A stretch of 64,000 nt of DNA, taken from NCBI GenBank assembly GCA_916610825.1, contig OU744446.1, positions 14,876,538 through 14,940,537 of the forward strand, written 5' to 3'. This stretch comes from Haliclystus octoradiatus (taxonomy: Eukaryota; Cnidaria; Staurozoa; Stauromedusae; Haliclystidae). Positions 35,765-48,700 of the stretch are shown here, piece by piece. Numbering within the stretch: position 1 is the stretch's first letter; the number at the start of each line of letters is the position of its first letter. A model generated the notes under the pieces. That model searched no databases, had not been told where the DNA came from, and saw only the letters and a program-made list of their open reading frames with translations. A program made the translations under genes and the position numbers.

Positions 35765-36402
35765 GGTTACCAGTCGTATCGTCCAGTGGTGATATCGTCC
35801 ATTTCCGAGAACGTCCTACCGAATACCATAACGTCCAGTTTCAAAAAGTCCAGGTTTACTAACAGCTATAGATAATTCACTTCGTTATTTAATAAATCAA
35901 AAACGACAGTTTATATTGATATAAATATTAATTATAAAACATGAATAACTCTCAAGGGCAATGATATTAGTGTTTTGTTTTCGTCAATTTTCGAAATTGT
36001 ACGCGTTCATTCCAATGAAGGCCAATTAAAGTTTGGTCAACTTACAATATAAGTAAATGATGTATAAACCGTCTGTTAAATACTAGTTCTTGTGGAATCT
36101 CTTCTATAAAACATTTGTTCAAGTTTGTAATCCATTGGTCTATTTAGTGTCGTAGTTTCATTGACTTGTTTTCGAATTTTCACGCGATCAACTTCCAGCA
36201 CGTATTTTGGTAAAGTTATAATTCTTATGATTAATATCTGATTTGTGATGCAATCACCTCCACCAGTATTCAATTCAAGAATATATGTTTTAATTAATTA
36301 ATTAATCAAGCTAGAAATTAAAAAGAATGTTTTTTGTGACTGGACGCTATTGAAAACAAAGAATATGGACGATGTCCCGACTGGACGTTATGACCGAATA
36401 CC
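35765..36402. mobile_element. CGTCCA-repeat element with 8-bp TSD
   Basis: TGAATGCC flanks both sides (35757-35764, 36403-36410). Both ends hold repeated CGTCCA motifs in opposite orientation (GTCGTATCGTCCAGT; GTCATAACGTCCAGTC when reversed). No transposase; an 8-bp TSD suggests hAT-like mobilisation. Confidence 0.75.
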
Positions 36403-36488
36403 TGAATGCCAGTACAATTTATAACCCACTAACTATCCAGTATATTCTCAATAGGTGTCCAAGATTCATAGTGATTGGCATAATAATA

Positions 36489-36593
36489 CCCCTGTGAAAA
36501 AATTCAGTACTTAATGAACAGTTCATGAACAGTTCATGAACATGAAATTGCTTGAAATTTAAATGAACACTTCATGAAATTTTTTCACAGGGG
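36489..36593. mobile_element. CCCCTGYGAAAA-type MITE, 105 bp
   Basis: Ends CCCCTGTGAAAAAATTCA and TGAAATTTTTTCACAGGGG are inverted; ATA is duplicated on both sides. It lies just 3' of the last EF-hand exon. Confidence 0.85.
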
Positions 36594-36715
36594 ATAAGCT
36601 AGTTCTTAGTTGGAAGAATGTTTCAGAAATAATACTTTACTTAGCAGGCTTGTAAACACATACTGCAAAAAAACTCAAGCTTACAGAGTTGAAAACATAA
36701 ACAACTCAGACCTAC

Positions 36716-36794
36716 CAGTAGAGACTTGAGGGCATCGGACCACAAATATGCTATCAATCAACTTTGGATGTTTGTGAACCCAACGCTCAAATTC
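36716..36794 (-). CDS. EF-hand module exon 6
   Basis: Acceptor TTCTCTTAG, donor GTAGGT. EFERWVHKHPKLIDSIFVVR; its first Glu is position 12 of the third Ca-binding loop. Ends in phase 1. Confidence 0.88.
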
Positions 36795-39700
36795 CTAAGA
36801 GAATGAAAGTAGACATAAGAACGTAATGCTGTTTATAGATTCACTAAATCTCGACTTTATAGATACAAGTTAGATTTGTAATTCTGACTATCTTCCTCTA
36901 ACATGTTTGAAATATGTGATCAATCTCTAAAATTTTAAATATAACAAGCAAACATATTGTTAGATTGTCAGTTCAATTATTTCCTTGGTTGAATTAATTA
37001 TGCAGAAAACATAAGCACTATCATAAAGTGGGACTAGCTATTATAGCCGGTGAAGATGAAGCCAAACTAGCTATACAAATTATGAGTTAGCAAATAATTA
37101 TCATATCATGTCACAACCTACTTTAACTTCTAGTTTCCCAGTTTTTGATAAGTCACACTTGCGAAATGCATCATCAACAATCCTGCAGTAACAAATCACA
37201 CATAAATTATCACACAACGTTAAGATCTCTTTAAAACTATAAGATACATATGATATTACAACAGATTTTTTCACAGTACATACTATGGCAAATACACAGT
37301 AGGATAGCAGTTAAAGATATTTAAGCCTAAAATGGGAAAATCTTAAATAACTAAACCTACCCAATGCAACAAATTCACTGCCTTCATGAAGTTTACAAAC
37401 AGTCAGCAATTATTTATGAACACCTTGTATATTTCATGAACTGTTCGTGAATCTTAAATCGCCTATTTTCAATCAAGTGTCTACACATGTGTCCAATTTT
37501 TCACATTTTTCATGCAAGAAATTCAAGGCAATTATATAATTTGAATATATTATCGTTCACATTTCCTGGACCAAACGAGATGCTTTGATTTGATCTGTTA
37601 TTCATCTTCATCTTTGATAGTGAAAACTCAGTAAATTAAATTGTTAAGATGAAATCTGTAGCAATTTGTTTTCAATATCATTTGTTGTTAGTACACAAGG
37701 TATGAGCTCAAGGCATCCTGAATTTTGCAATGTCAAGATCTTGGTCACATTAATACAAATTATCCAAAGCATAATGAAATTGTATTAAGTAATCATTACT
37801 TTTGTACTGCAATCTTTACTTTCTCTGGTGTAGATAGTTCGACCTTATCTTTGAACCCAAGAGTCTTGTTTAATAATACATGTGCTGATTCTAGAGCCGT
37901 TGATAACATTGTAGAAAGCTCATCTTTATTGATACCATCATCACCATTCTGCAAAATTAATTACAGTAATCAGTAGAAATTCAAGTACAGGCACAACAGT
38001 CTACTCAAACTACTATTTGTGTATGTAAGACCTGTTCATCAGAGTGCATTGAGAGACTGAATGAAAGACCTTTCCATATACAGAATGGTATGAAAACAAA
38101 CTAGCTTTGATGGTTTGACTTTTATGACTCATCAAAATAATCAAAAAGGTAAGTTCTTGCAATTGCATGAAATCTTCTTATTGAAGAAGAAAATTCCAGT
38201 ACCGTAGTTAATTATGAGCATCGATATCCTGTAAAATTTATCATAATTTTCTCGGTCATGATTTTCAAATATAATATCAACACAACCATGTTTCTAAAAC
38301 GCTTCGGCTGATTATCTTTAGTTATTCTCATATATTTCTCATAAATGTTGCTTGGAATCTTGTCTTGTACTTGAGAAAGAAGGTTTTACTGTTATGAAAA
38401 AGTAGCACTCATACCAAAGTGTGGATAATGAAAAATACTTATTGAATTAGCAAATTATATCCAATTTCATCAGGTACTAGCAATCAGTCACCCACGTTGC
38501 TGGGTTAATTTGAATAACATACAGTAAGTAGACAATGAAATAAAAGGTCATGAGTTCATGAACATGAAATTAGGTGGAGACGATAATGAAATTTACTGAT
38601 GTTCAATGCCGATTAGCTAGCCGCCGATTAGTTATACCAATCGATTTTTCTGATTTTTTTCCCATCAAAACAAATTAATACAAAAAGAGCAGGAGACAAT
38701 CACGTAGATCATGAGTTAATAATGATCTAACAATTCAACACTATATATGCAAATGCCGATTGGCTGAAAACAATACATGGAAATATGGTAAGTTTTTCAA
38801 AGTGCAACTAAGCAAATTCTCGAAATCTGACCTCTGCTTTTTCTTTGTGAATAAAATTATTCATTCAATCATGCTCACACTTTTACTCATCAACGCTAAT
38901 GTGTCGTCCTATTTCACTTTATACATTCAAAGATGTCAAGTAGCATGATGAATTATTAAAAACGTTTTGGAATGTTTTGAAATTCAAAATGATGAAACAA
39001 AACAGAGCGACTGTACCGAGTAGTACCAACTCTTAAATAAACATTTCAAAACATTAAATAAATGAATTTTCAATAAAGAAATATTAGTTTGAATTCTATT
39101 GTCTTAAAACAGTCGGTGAAAAGATTGACAGAGTTTTTGATTTGTCGATGCCGATTATTTTTCGATTAGTAAAAACTGGCGCTGATGATAGGCAGAACCG
39201 ATCATTTTCAGAAGAATGGTCTCACTCCTACAGAAATTACATGAAATTATCCAAACTTTCATGGACTGTTAATGAAAGTTTATGAAGTACATAAATTGTA
39301 CATAAACTCATGCATATTTTTACAAGGGAAATAATCAACTTAGAAGTGGAAGTGTTCTTGGATCTCGACAACTGGAGAAACTTGATATCGAAAATGAAAG
39401 CCATACAGCAATACAGCTGAAACACTATATCTTTTTCTTTATGCATAACAGAAAGCGAAATAAAAAGCCCGTCCGAACCACAAGCGGAAAACATTGCTTC
39501 TATTGATAAATATTTACCTCAAATATATTACTTCAAAACTGGCTGAGAAAACAGGGAAATACTGGACCCCAAACACACTCACAGGCTTTCACATTTATAG
39601 GTAGGCCAATAGATAAATGAGCGCATCAACGATAATCAAGTAAAGCGATTAATTATATTAGATGTTGAATGACTTACAAGATTGAAGACCTTGAAAAGCA

Positions 39701-42700
39701 AACGGCATTTATCAGATATTGTGCCGTGCAAACACAGAGCCATACCACCAAGAAATTCATCGACTTCTAAGGTTTCATTCTAAAAGTAAAGAATGTGTTT
39801 GATATTGAACTATTTTCAATTTAATACATCATTTTCATCGCGAAGCAAGTTTAGTACAAATAATTCTATTATAAATCGGTAAAATATTTAAAACTTTTCA
39901 TCTTTAAAATGTATATCTTTTTTTCAAAACGGATTTGGATAGAATATTTTTTTCTATGCGTACATGTTGTTCCCTGCCAAAATTGACCTCAAACATGGCA
40001 TTTTGGAGATTCTCGTGTCCCATTTTCAAACCAAAAGAGAACAATTTTATTTTCCAAAAGAGAGTTTGACCGTGATAAGTTTTTGTTTTAACACTTTTTA
40101 GCCCTTACTTATCACATCATCAGGATTATTGTGTTGCTACGTGAACGATACTGGATTAAAGGGTCAAACAAGACCGGCAGCCTTTGTATGGAATTTTTGG
40201 AAATCTGATCTCGTAACTTTTTGATTTACGTCATGTTATTTCAGTGAGTTGATGATATTTGAGTCGTGATTTCTGAAACGCAACTTCCAATATTTTCACA
40301 TTTTTATTTTGAAATACACAAGCAAAGCAATATGAGTTGAATATAAAGATGATGACAATCAGGATCTCAAATACAACATATGTATATGTCCTCAAAATAA
40401 TCATTCCAAGCGAACAAGTCTGAAATTATATCAGAATATTTCTTTCCAAAAACATTGCGGCTCGAAACGCAAACAAACCAACGGTCAGTAATTAAATTCA
40501 GTTTTAATCAATTTTGTAACAAACCATAATATCCAAACACCCAAAAATCACATATGATGTTATTTTGTTTCGATCGAGGTTCAGAATGTCAGTGTAAATG
40601 AAATACAGAAATATAAGCCGTTGATTTGATGTTGTCAAAATGAAGGTAGATTCAAAATGTTTCTTCTTCGCAAGAAATATCGCATTCATAGATTTGTAAA
40701 CAAAAAAACAGTATCAAATGTGCACAATTATCTACATTATGCTTTCTTTCAACAAAGTGCTTTATTCCATATTACATCTTTTGTAAACGTTCTTAGCAAA
40801 TCACAAAACACTTCTTTGTAGTTTTTCTGCCATCGAAACACTCCTCGTGATATATTCAAATTACCAGATTTCATCGCTATGAAAATTCAAAATCGATTTA
40901 ATGATGTCACAACGGGTGTTTGAAAATGAGGTTTTGAACAAATGTATTTTTTTCAAAACAATTATCGCCGGTCAAAAATGCCCCTTTAATATGACAGAAA
41001 TAATGTTGAGATGAATTTTGAGACAAAATAGTTTAGGCTTCCAGCAGCGTTGCGTAGCGACACAATAATCATGATGATGTGATAAGTAAGTGCTAAAAAG
41101 TGTTATAACGGAAAGGTACAACTTTGAAGGTACATAGCTCTGATTGGAATATGTTATACTATAAGAAAAGTATCTAGCAGGATCATGATGAACAGTTAAA
41201 TTTCAATGAAAAAAAGGTAAAACTATTCCTACATATTTTTGCGTGTAGCAATTAAAACATAGAATGTTGGCAGAACATCAAATCAAATTTCTGGTTTCAA
41301 AAAGTGGGACACAAGAGTCTTTAAAATACCATGTTTGGGGGCAACCTTGACGGGGGAAAGAGTCACGCTGTGTAAAAACTCAACAACAACATGTACAGAT
41401 AGAAAAAAAAGTTTTATCCAAATCCATTTTTAAAAAAAGGCAAGCTATACACTTCAAAATGGATATCCAACTTATAAAAACATATGAAACAATAAAATTA
41501 GGAAGCTGTTGCCATTGCCTTTTTCTGTTAGCGATATCAATTGATCAATGTACACAATAAGGATATTATAAGATGTCAAATGGTCACTGTAGCCTTACAT
41601 TCTGTTGGACTACATGATCTACATCTGACAAGGACTTTGCAAATGCAGAAGAACAACAGATGCGGAACTACAGCATAAGCATTCAGGGACACTTTTTATA
41701 GATTTCATGAGATAAATGACCTTAGAATAACCACAGTGATAACTGATGTGTTTCCTACAAAAAATGTTTATTACTTAAATAAACCTAAATATCATAATCA
41801 TAACATTTCATGATCATAACAGCGTTCAAAGCTTTCTGTTATGGACATGACATCTTTTAATATTTGAATACAAAGCAATCTTCATTCAAGCCCAAACAAT
41901 TTTTTGTGGGTTGGCTTGGACTCAGCCAGTGTATAAGAAAACAAGATCTAGGATCCTGGAAGTCAAAAATAAATTAACCAAAAATCAGAAGTTGCAATTC
42001 TTGCAAAACAAATTTAATAGGATTTCTAAAACCTTCTGACTTCAAAAGAACTTTTCTGATTCCGAAGCAACCCCTGCGAAAAACAGCCCAGAAGTTCATA
42101 AACAGTTCATGAACGTTAAATGGCTCCAATTTTCCTGAACTGTTCATGAACTGTTCATAAAATCCTGAACTGCTTTCGTAGGGGAAGATCCCAGTATTTT
42201 GATTTCGAAAAAAATTGGATTTGACTGTTATGCAGCAAAAGTTAGAGTTTCTGTCCTAGTTGATGTCTTTTGGATTCCACCGAAATTGGATATTGTTCTA
42301 ATAAAGATATTTATTGAATCTTTTGGTAGGCCTACAACGTTGTGGGGGCAAAATCCCCCCAAAAAATAGGGAAAACCTTTGGATTCTGGAAGATAAAACT
42401 TTTTCTCTGACCCTGGTAACTCAGCAATGTAGTAGGTCTACATAATTCACTCACCTCATTCTTATCGAATGCCTGGAATAATTGTTCAATAAATAACTCA
42501 GGCATTTGGAATTTTTCTGCAAATGATTCTTGCGTTAACCAATTTGGTTTTTTCATGACATAAACACCATCAGCATTCATAAAAGAAAGCTCACTATGAA
42601 AGCAGAAATCATAACAAAATATGAAAATCTAAACAAAACTAAGTTATATACATATATCAAATTGCTCCGCAGCAGGGCTCCTGGTTGACTGATAAACAAT

Positions 42701-45700
42701 AAAGGATTAACCAGAACATTTATCTAAAGAAGTGAATGCTATAAAGCTGTAAGTTAATCCTTTATTAAAATTTTAGAAAGTTGCAGATCTAAAGCAATCT
42801 TCTAAACCAGTACTTCAAGTCTTTCCTAGAGCTGTAGAGCAGAAATCTAAATGAAAGGCTAATTAGAATGGTTTGAAATGCGTTAAAGCTCATTTAATAG
42901 ACCTCTAAACGAAGAAGAATTGTGTATTCTACGGATGTAGGCAAGCGATGTGATGTGTCATATTTGTTAATGTTATCTATACCTCTTTGTTAATGCTTGT
43001 TTGCAAAAGCACTAAAAATGTTCTTATTTATCTCAAAATGGACAAACCAAATGACAATTTGATTTAGGAATGATTGTTTCAAAGTTCAGCTCAAGAATTT
43101 GAAATGTATTAAATTACGATTTGTGGTCAAAGTACAGAGATACAAGTCTCTAAAGTCAAAAGTGGTTTTGAGTTTTGGATAATTTTATTTGAAGCTTTAA
43201 TGCAGTTGGCATCTTTTTATGACATTCCTAGACAAAGGTATTTTAATCCCATTGACAAGACAGAGAAGGCGCGCAGAGACTAAACAGCAATGATCCTGTC
43301 TAGGCTTAAAGCCGTTTCTTTATTAGAGAAGAGAATCTTGCCGACATCATGACAATTATATTTCTACCTGTAAAACGAAAGGCTGAATTGTTTTACTATG
43401 TTTTCATTAAATAATTTAATATTCAACTGTTCAGTCGGATCCTGTTAGCTACCTTTCTTATTCTTTAACTAATTCAAAAAGGAGCTACAGAAGTAATATA
43501 ACATCACAAAAGTTATATGCAAATCCTTTGTGTCGCACAAATTGTGACACAAAATTGTGACACGCATTTTTGGAAGGGAAATGATCATGCAAAGCAACAC
43601 AGAAGAATTAATATGTAGGCCTACAATTTGCGGTGAGACGATTGTTCTGAAAACAATCGGTTTAGCCGATCATCGGCGCCAATTTCTACTAATCGGAAAA
43701 TAATTGGCATCGACAAATCAACACTTTGTCAATCAGTTAACTGATTGTTTTCAGATAATGAAATTCAAATTCACATTTCTTTACTCGAAAATTTATTAAT
43801 TTAATATTTTGATATCTTAATCAAAAAGTTGATATCGCTGTGTACAGTCGCTCTGTGTTGTGTAATTCAGAACGTGCGTTTGTCACTCTGTTTTGCCATG
43901 GCTTTGTTTACATCGCTTTGTAGATCAAAACCTATTCAAAACGTTCAAATGGTTCGTCATGCCATTTGACACCTTCTATTGTTATAAAGTGAAAAAGATG
44001 CGTTGATTATTGATAACGTTGATTAATTTGAATAAAGATGCATCATTAGCGTTGATGAAAAAAACGTGTGAGCTTGTTGAATGAATAATTTTATTGGAAT
44101 AGAAAAAGCGGCTGTCGATATTTAATTTGTGGGAAACAGTTTTGAAAATAATTAAAGTAGTTTGATGTTTAAAAAATGTTTTTAGAGAGATTTTATTTTT
44201 ATTATTTTAGATGACGCACTCTTAAAGCTAGAAAGATGCACAAACTATTTACAGGAAAAAGTCGCTTCGTTGCCCGCTCCGTTGTGTGGACAGGAAAACT
44301 TCGGCTACCATAAAATTTAAAAAACTCAATCATATTTCCATTTGTTTTATTCAGCTAATTGCAGACTTTGCATTTGCATATATACTTAAATTTCGTATTA
44401 TAAAGTCATGATCTAGGACTATGTGTTTTCTCCAACTCGTTTGTTTTGATTTGTCTGGATGGGAAACAATCGGCAAAAAACGACTAATCGACCGATTGTT
44501 ATGAGTAATCGTTGGCTAACTAATCGGCATCGAACATCGGTAAATTTCATTATCGTCTCACCCCTACCTACAATCAGAAAAATTTGCCCCATCTAAAGAA
44601 GAAATCCCCTAATACCCGGACGAGATATATACTTTAAATTGTGAAATATGCACACAATCACAGTAGTGATCGTTTTGATTGCAACTAGGCTATTAGGCTA
44701 CTACTACGTTTTTATTTTTTGCAAAATCATTATGGCAGAAGCTGTGTTTTCAGGTTAACCAGGACATGGTTAATTAGTGGGGCTCATCTAGCCTCATTCC
44801 ATATTGGCCCTTAACTCCACGCAGACGCTACGAGAGGACAGTTTTTTGAGTTTTCGATTCAAATTTCGATTTTCAATATTATGAATATGATTTTATCTTT
44901 CGATTAAAAAGATACACATGCTGAACGGATTTGGCTACAACATCCACAACCACAAGCATATTATCTAAGTCTATATTCCCCATCTCTTTAATCAGATATT
45001 TTTATTAATGCTGCTTGTGCTGTGCGTTATATTATGGATTTTTGATATCTATTTTATTTGGGAATAAAGTAAAATATTCAAAGTCAAATGCTGTGCGATT
45101 TTGGTCGCTACAGCCACAAGCATATTATAGAAATTTATATATACTCCATCAGCCCGTAAATTTGATATTCTTTATTGGTGCATTCGTGGTTAATATTGGG
45201 GAGTTTCGATAATGATTTTACTTATAGTTAGTTAGCGTTACAAGCAGTGTTGTGAGTACTCGTCGTTACTTGGTACTCGTTACTTTTGAAGTAATTTTAG
45301 GGGTAATTAATTATTTTATTGAGGAAAGTAATAAGTAATTAATTACTTTTTTAAGTAACAAGTATTTTCAGCCATAAAGTAATTGACGTTACTTCCCGAT
45401 TACTTTACGAAATAATTTATTCCCGATATATTGACAAAAGATGGATTTTTTTGTTATTGTAAAGTAGGTATAAATATTTTGAGTGCGATATTGTTAAGCC
45501 TGTCATTGTGAAGTTCCAAATGATTTGAAATGATTGTTGTTTGTGTGAGTTGGTTATTATTTTCTAAATGTTTTGTTTATGAAATTTAATAGCAGCGGCA
45601 AGATTTTCGAAATAAACTAATTCATTGTTTACATAGAATTTATTCATCACGTCATTTGATACTTCTATTGTTCAATTTCGAATGAATAATTTGATATTTT

Positions 45701-48700
45701 ATCGACGGAAATCTCACAATCTTTGCAACAATTTTTCGCCAGAAAAAATAATGTTCAAACACAAAAATTGACACTGAGATTAATCACATTAATTTAACCA
45801 AACTATTCGGAAAAAGTTTATTTATTTTATAATTTCTTTTTTACCTGCGTATATTTATTATTTGGTTGTTCAAAGTTTTGAATATTTCAATGTAGTTTGA
45901 CGATGGTTCAGACTACAGACAGTCTGAACATTTGGTGGCTACAGACAGTAAACATATTAGGCTAATTATAATAAACGCTTCCTGTCTACCAGTGTCAAGC
46001 CTAAAATACATATATATTTGAATCTTTACGGACATAAATGTTTTGATAAATATTCCAAAAGTAAAAAAGTAATTAGTAACTAATTCCTTTTCGGCGAAGT
46101 AATTAGTAATTTGTAATTAATTACTTTTCTCAGAAAGTTAATTAGTAGTATAATTTTTGAATTTTTGGCAAAAGTAATTTGTAATCTGATTAATTACTTT
46201 TTTAAGTAATTCTCACAACACTGGTTACAAGTTAATGTTACTCTATCGATTTAATCTATTTGTATAGCTGTTATTATTATTTACTTATTTATTTTGTATT
46301 GAAAGTTAATGTTGTTCCTTTTTATGAGGGCACCGTGGAAGAGAAGTCTTAGACTTAACAGGTTTACCCTCTAAAAATAAAGATGATGATGATATTAAAT
46401 AAGATATTCCTCATAAATACTGCTCAATATTGTGTGTGTGGAATGAAAGCCAAATTTTCCTTCTATTTTTCCTCTTTGATACTTGAAGACTGAAGTTAGA
46501 TTAAATTACTAAATTTTCCGTATCAAAGTTTGTTGTTCATTTGCAAATCCAAAATTTGAAAACCTGAACGCAAAAAAACTTCCTGTGTTTTCTTGAAGTA
46601 TAAGAGCCAATCATCATTGAGTTTATGCCCACCACAGAGCGTTCTGCTCTGTGATGGGCCAGGTAGATTTTTCCTGCCTCAGCCATTTTGAACGCATCAC
46701 TTTGCTAGCCTCATTCCATCACGGCCCTCATTTCTGCGCGGCGCTCCAGTGAGGGCCTAATAAAATTCAAGGTTAAAAAGTGTGCCAGAAACCAAAAATA
46801 TGGTGTGCCCAATCACAGCGCACCTTTGTATCACGTGAATTTTTATCGAGCGCTGGTTGGTGAATAAAACACTAAAAATGTAAACAAACTTGCTTGAATC
46901 ATTTCCAAAGTTTATACTTCGATCGCTTATTCTGTCATATTGTCAATTTTTAATTATATATCTACAGAGAAATGGAATTTTGAATTAGAGTAATGCTGTA
47001 TGTTGGAGAATTGATCTTTAATTTTAAATATTTCTTTGTTTTTGATTATTTAAATCATGATTCAAAACGACGGAAGTGCTTACAATTTTCCAACGATGGT
47101 GATCGCTCCGTCAAAACATGATGTTTTCTCCTTTTATTTTGTATTCTACGCCCACAAAAGGCCTTCATAATGTTCATGCAGTCCTTCGAGATAAATGTAA
47201 TCTATTATTTATAATGCTGTTGCTCCAATTTGATCCAGAATAATATCGTAAACTTGACGTTTTCAGTTTTCTTCGACAGTTTGTTTACAAAATTTGAAAT
47301 TCAAAATAGCTGAATTCAGCGAATTTAAATTTCTGTTCACACCTCCTTGTATTGTTCTTAGATGGGCCGACCAACCAACACCTGACTGTAACTTACATGA
47401 CACCAAGGTGTGCTGTGATTGGGCACACCATATTTTTGGTTTCTGGCACACTTTTTGATCTTAAATTTTATTAGGCCCTCACTGGAGCGCCGCGCGGAAA
47501 TGAGGGCCGTGATGGAATGAGGCTATCACTTTGCTAGCTGAATTTTATTAGGCCCTCATCGTAGCGTCTGCGTGGAGCTGAGGGCCGTTATGGAATGAGG
47601 CTAGGGCTCATCGACATTGAAACTGATGGATATAAAGAAACATGATTCGCACATTTGTCATTTCTTTTAGGTTTAAAATATTCATTATCAGTTTGCTGAT
47701 GAACGGTTCCATCGTGTCTGACTGACATATTGGAAGATATTTTCGAATAGGGCATCAGCATCCACGCCTGACACGGACGCTTACCATTTGCCAATTGGAG
47801 ATGAACATTTGTAGATTTCTGCGAAGTGTTGGCATAAAGAAGAATAAAATCACTCTCATCATGTTCTTAAGATAAGTTCTATACTTTACAAATATTATTC
47901 ATTTTATTAAATACTTTCAAAATATATACGGCAATAAACAAATGTTTCTCGTGTCTGACTGACAAGATTTCGTGTCTGACTAACCTCTCCGAAGCAGTTT
48001 GTGTCTGACTGACATAACTTGACATAAAACACAAGTAATACACTTTTATTAAAACTTTTATATATTCCTTCCAAATCTATAATCATCATGTAATGTAAAT
48101 TGGTTGTTATTTTTGTTCAAAATGTAGCACACATACAGATAATATTCTAAACAACAAGGCCAAGTGAACTGCCATTTCCATTTCGCATGCGATAAAACAG
48201 TCAACACGCATGACTAAATATTGACGACAGCGACCTCAAATTACCACGTGGTGTGAAGTGTCCGATGAAGTACAGGATACCGGTAATTTATTAGCAGAGT
48301 TCTGTTTACGAGATTAAAGAGCATGCGTTGGTATCAGAAGCGCATGCCAGGCATCGCAGCAAAATGTAATAGCCTACCACTCTTTGAAGTACAATTGCAT
48401 TTTTGGAGTGAAAGTTGTCGGACAAAGTTTTCAATTTTAAACAAACTGTGCCATAATCTATAGCCTATAGAATAGGTGAGGACCAATGTTAAGCTAGAAA
48501 TAAAATTTCAGCAACATATAGGCCTACTCAGTAGGCCGAGTGGCCTACTAACATAAAACTTATAACAATATACCTATGTCTGCCTATGAGCCCTTTGATT
48601 TATCTCAGCCTTTACAATCAAAATTAGGTAAATTATCATATTCCTATTGATAATAAACATTCTAACAAAAAATGTACTTACTGGAACACTTCTTCCAATT

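Larger units (their letters stand above)
44789..47603. mobile_element. Mutator-like element A (2.8 kb) with 9-bp TSD
   Basis: GGGCTCATC flanks both sides (44780-44788, 47604-47612). Both ends read TAGCCTCATTCCATA..., GCTCCACGCAGACGCTACGA in inverted orientation. The element contains a hAT element (45245-46223) and a second element of its own family (46706-47525). No transposase ORF is seen. Confidence 0.88.
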
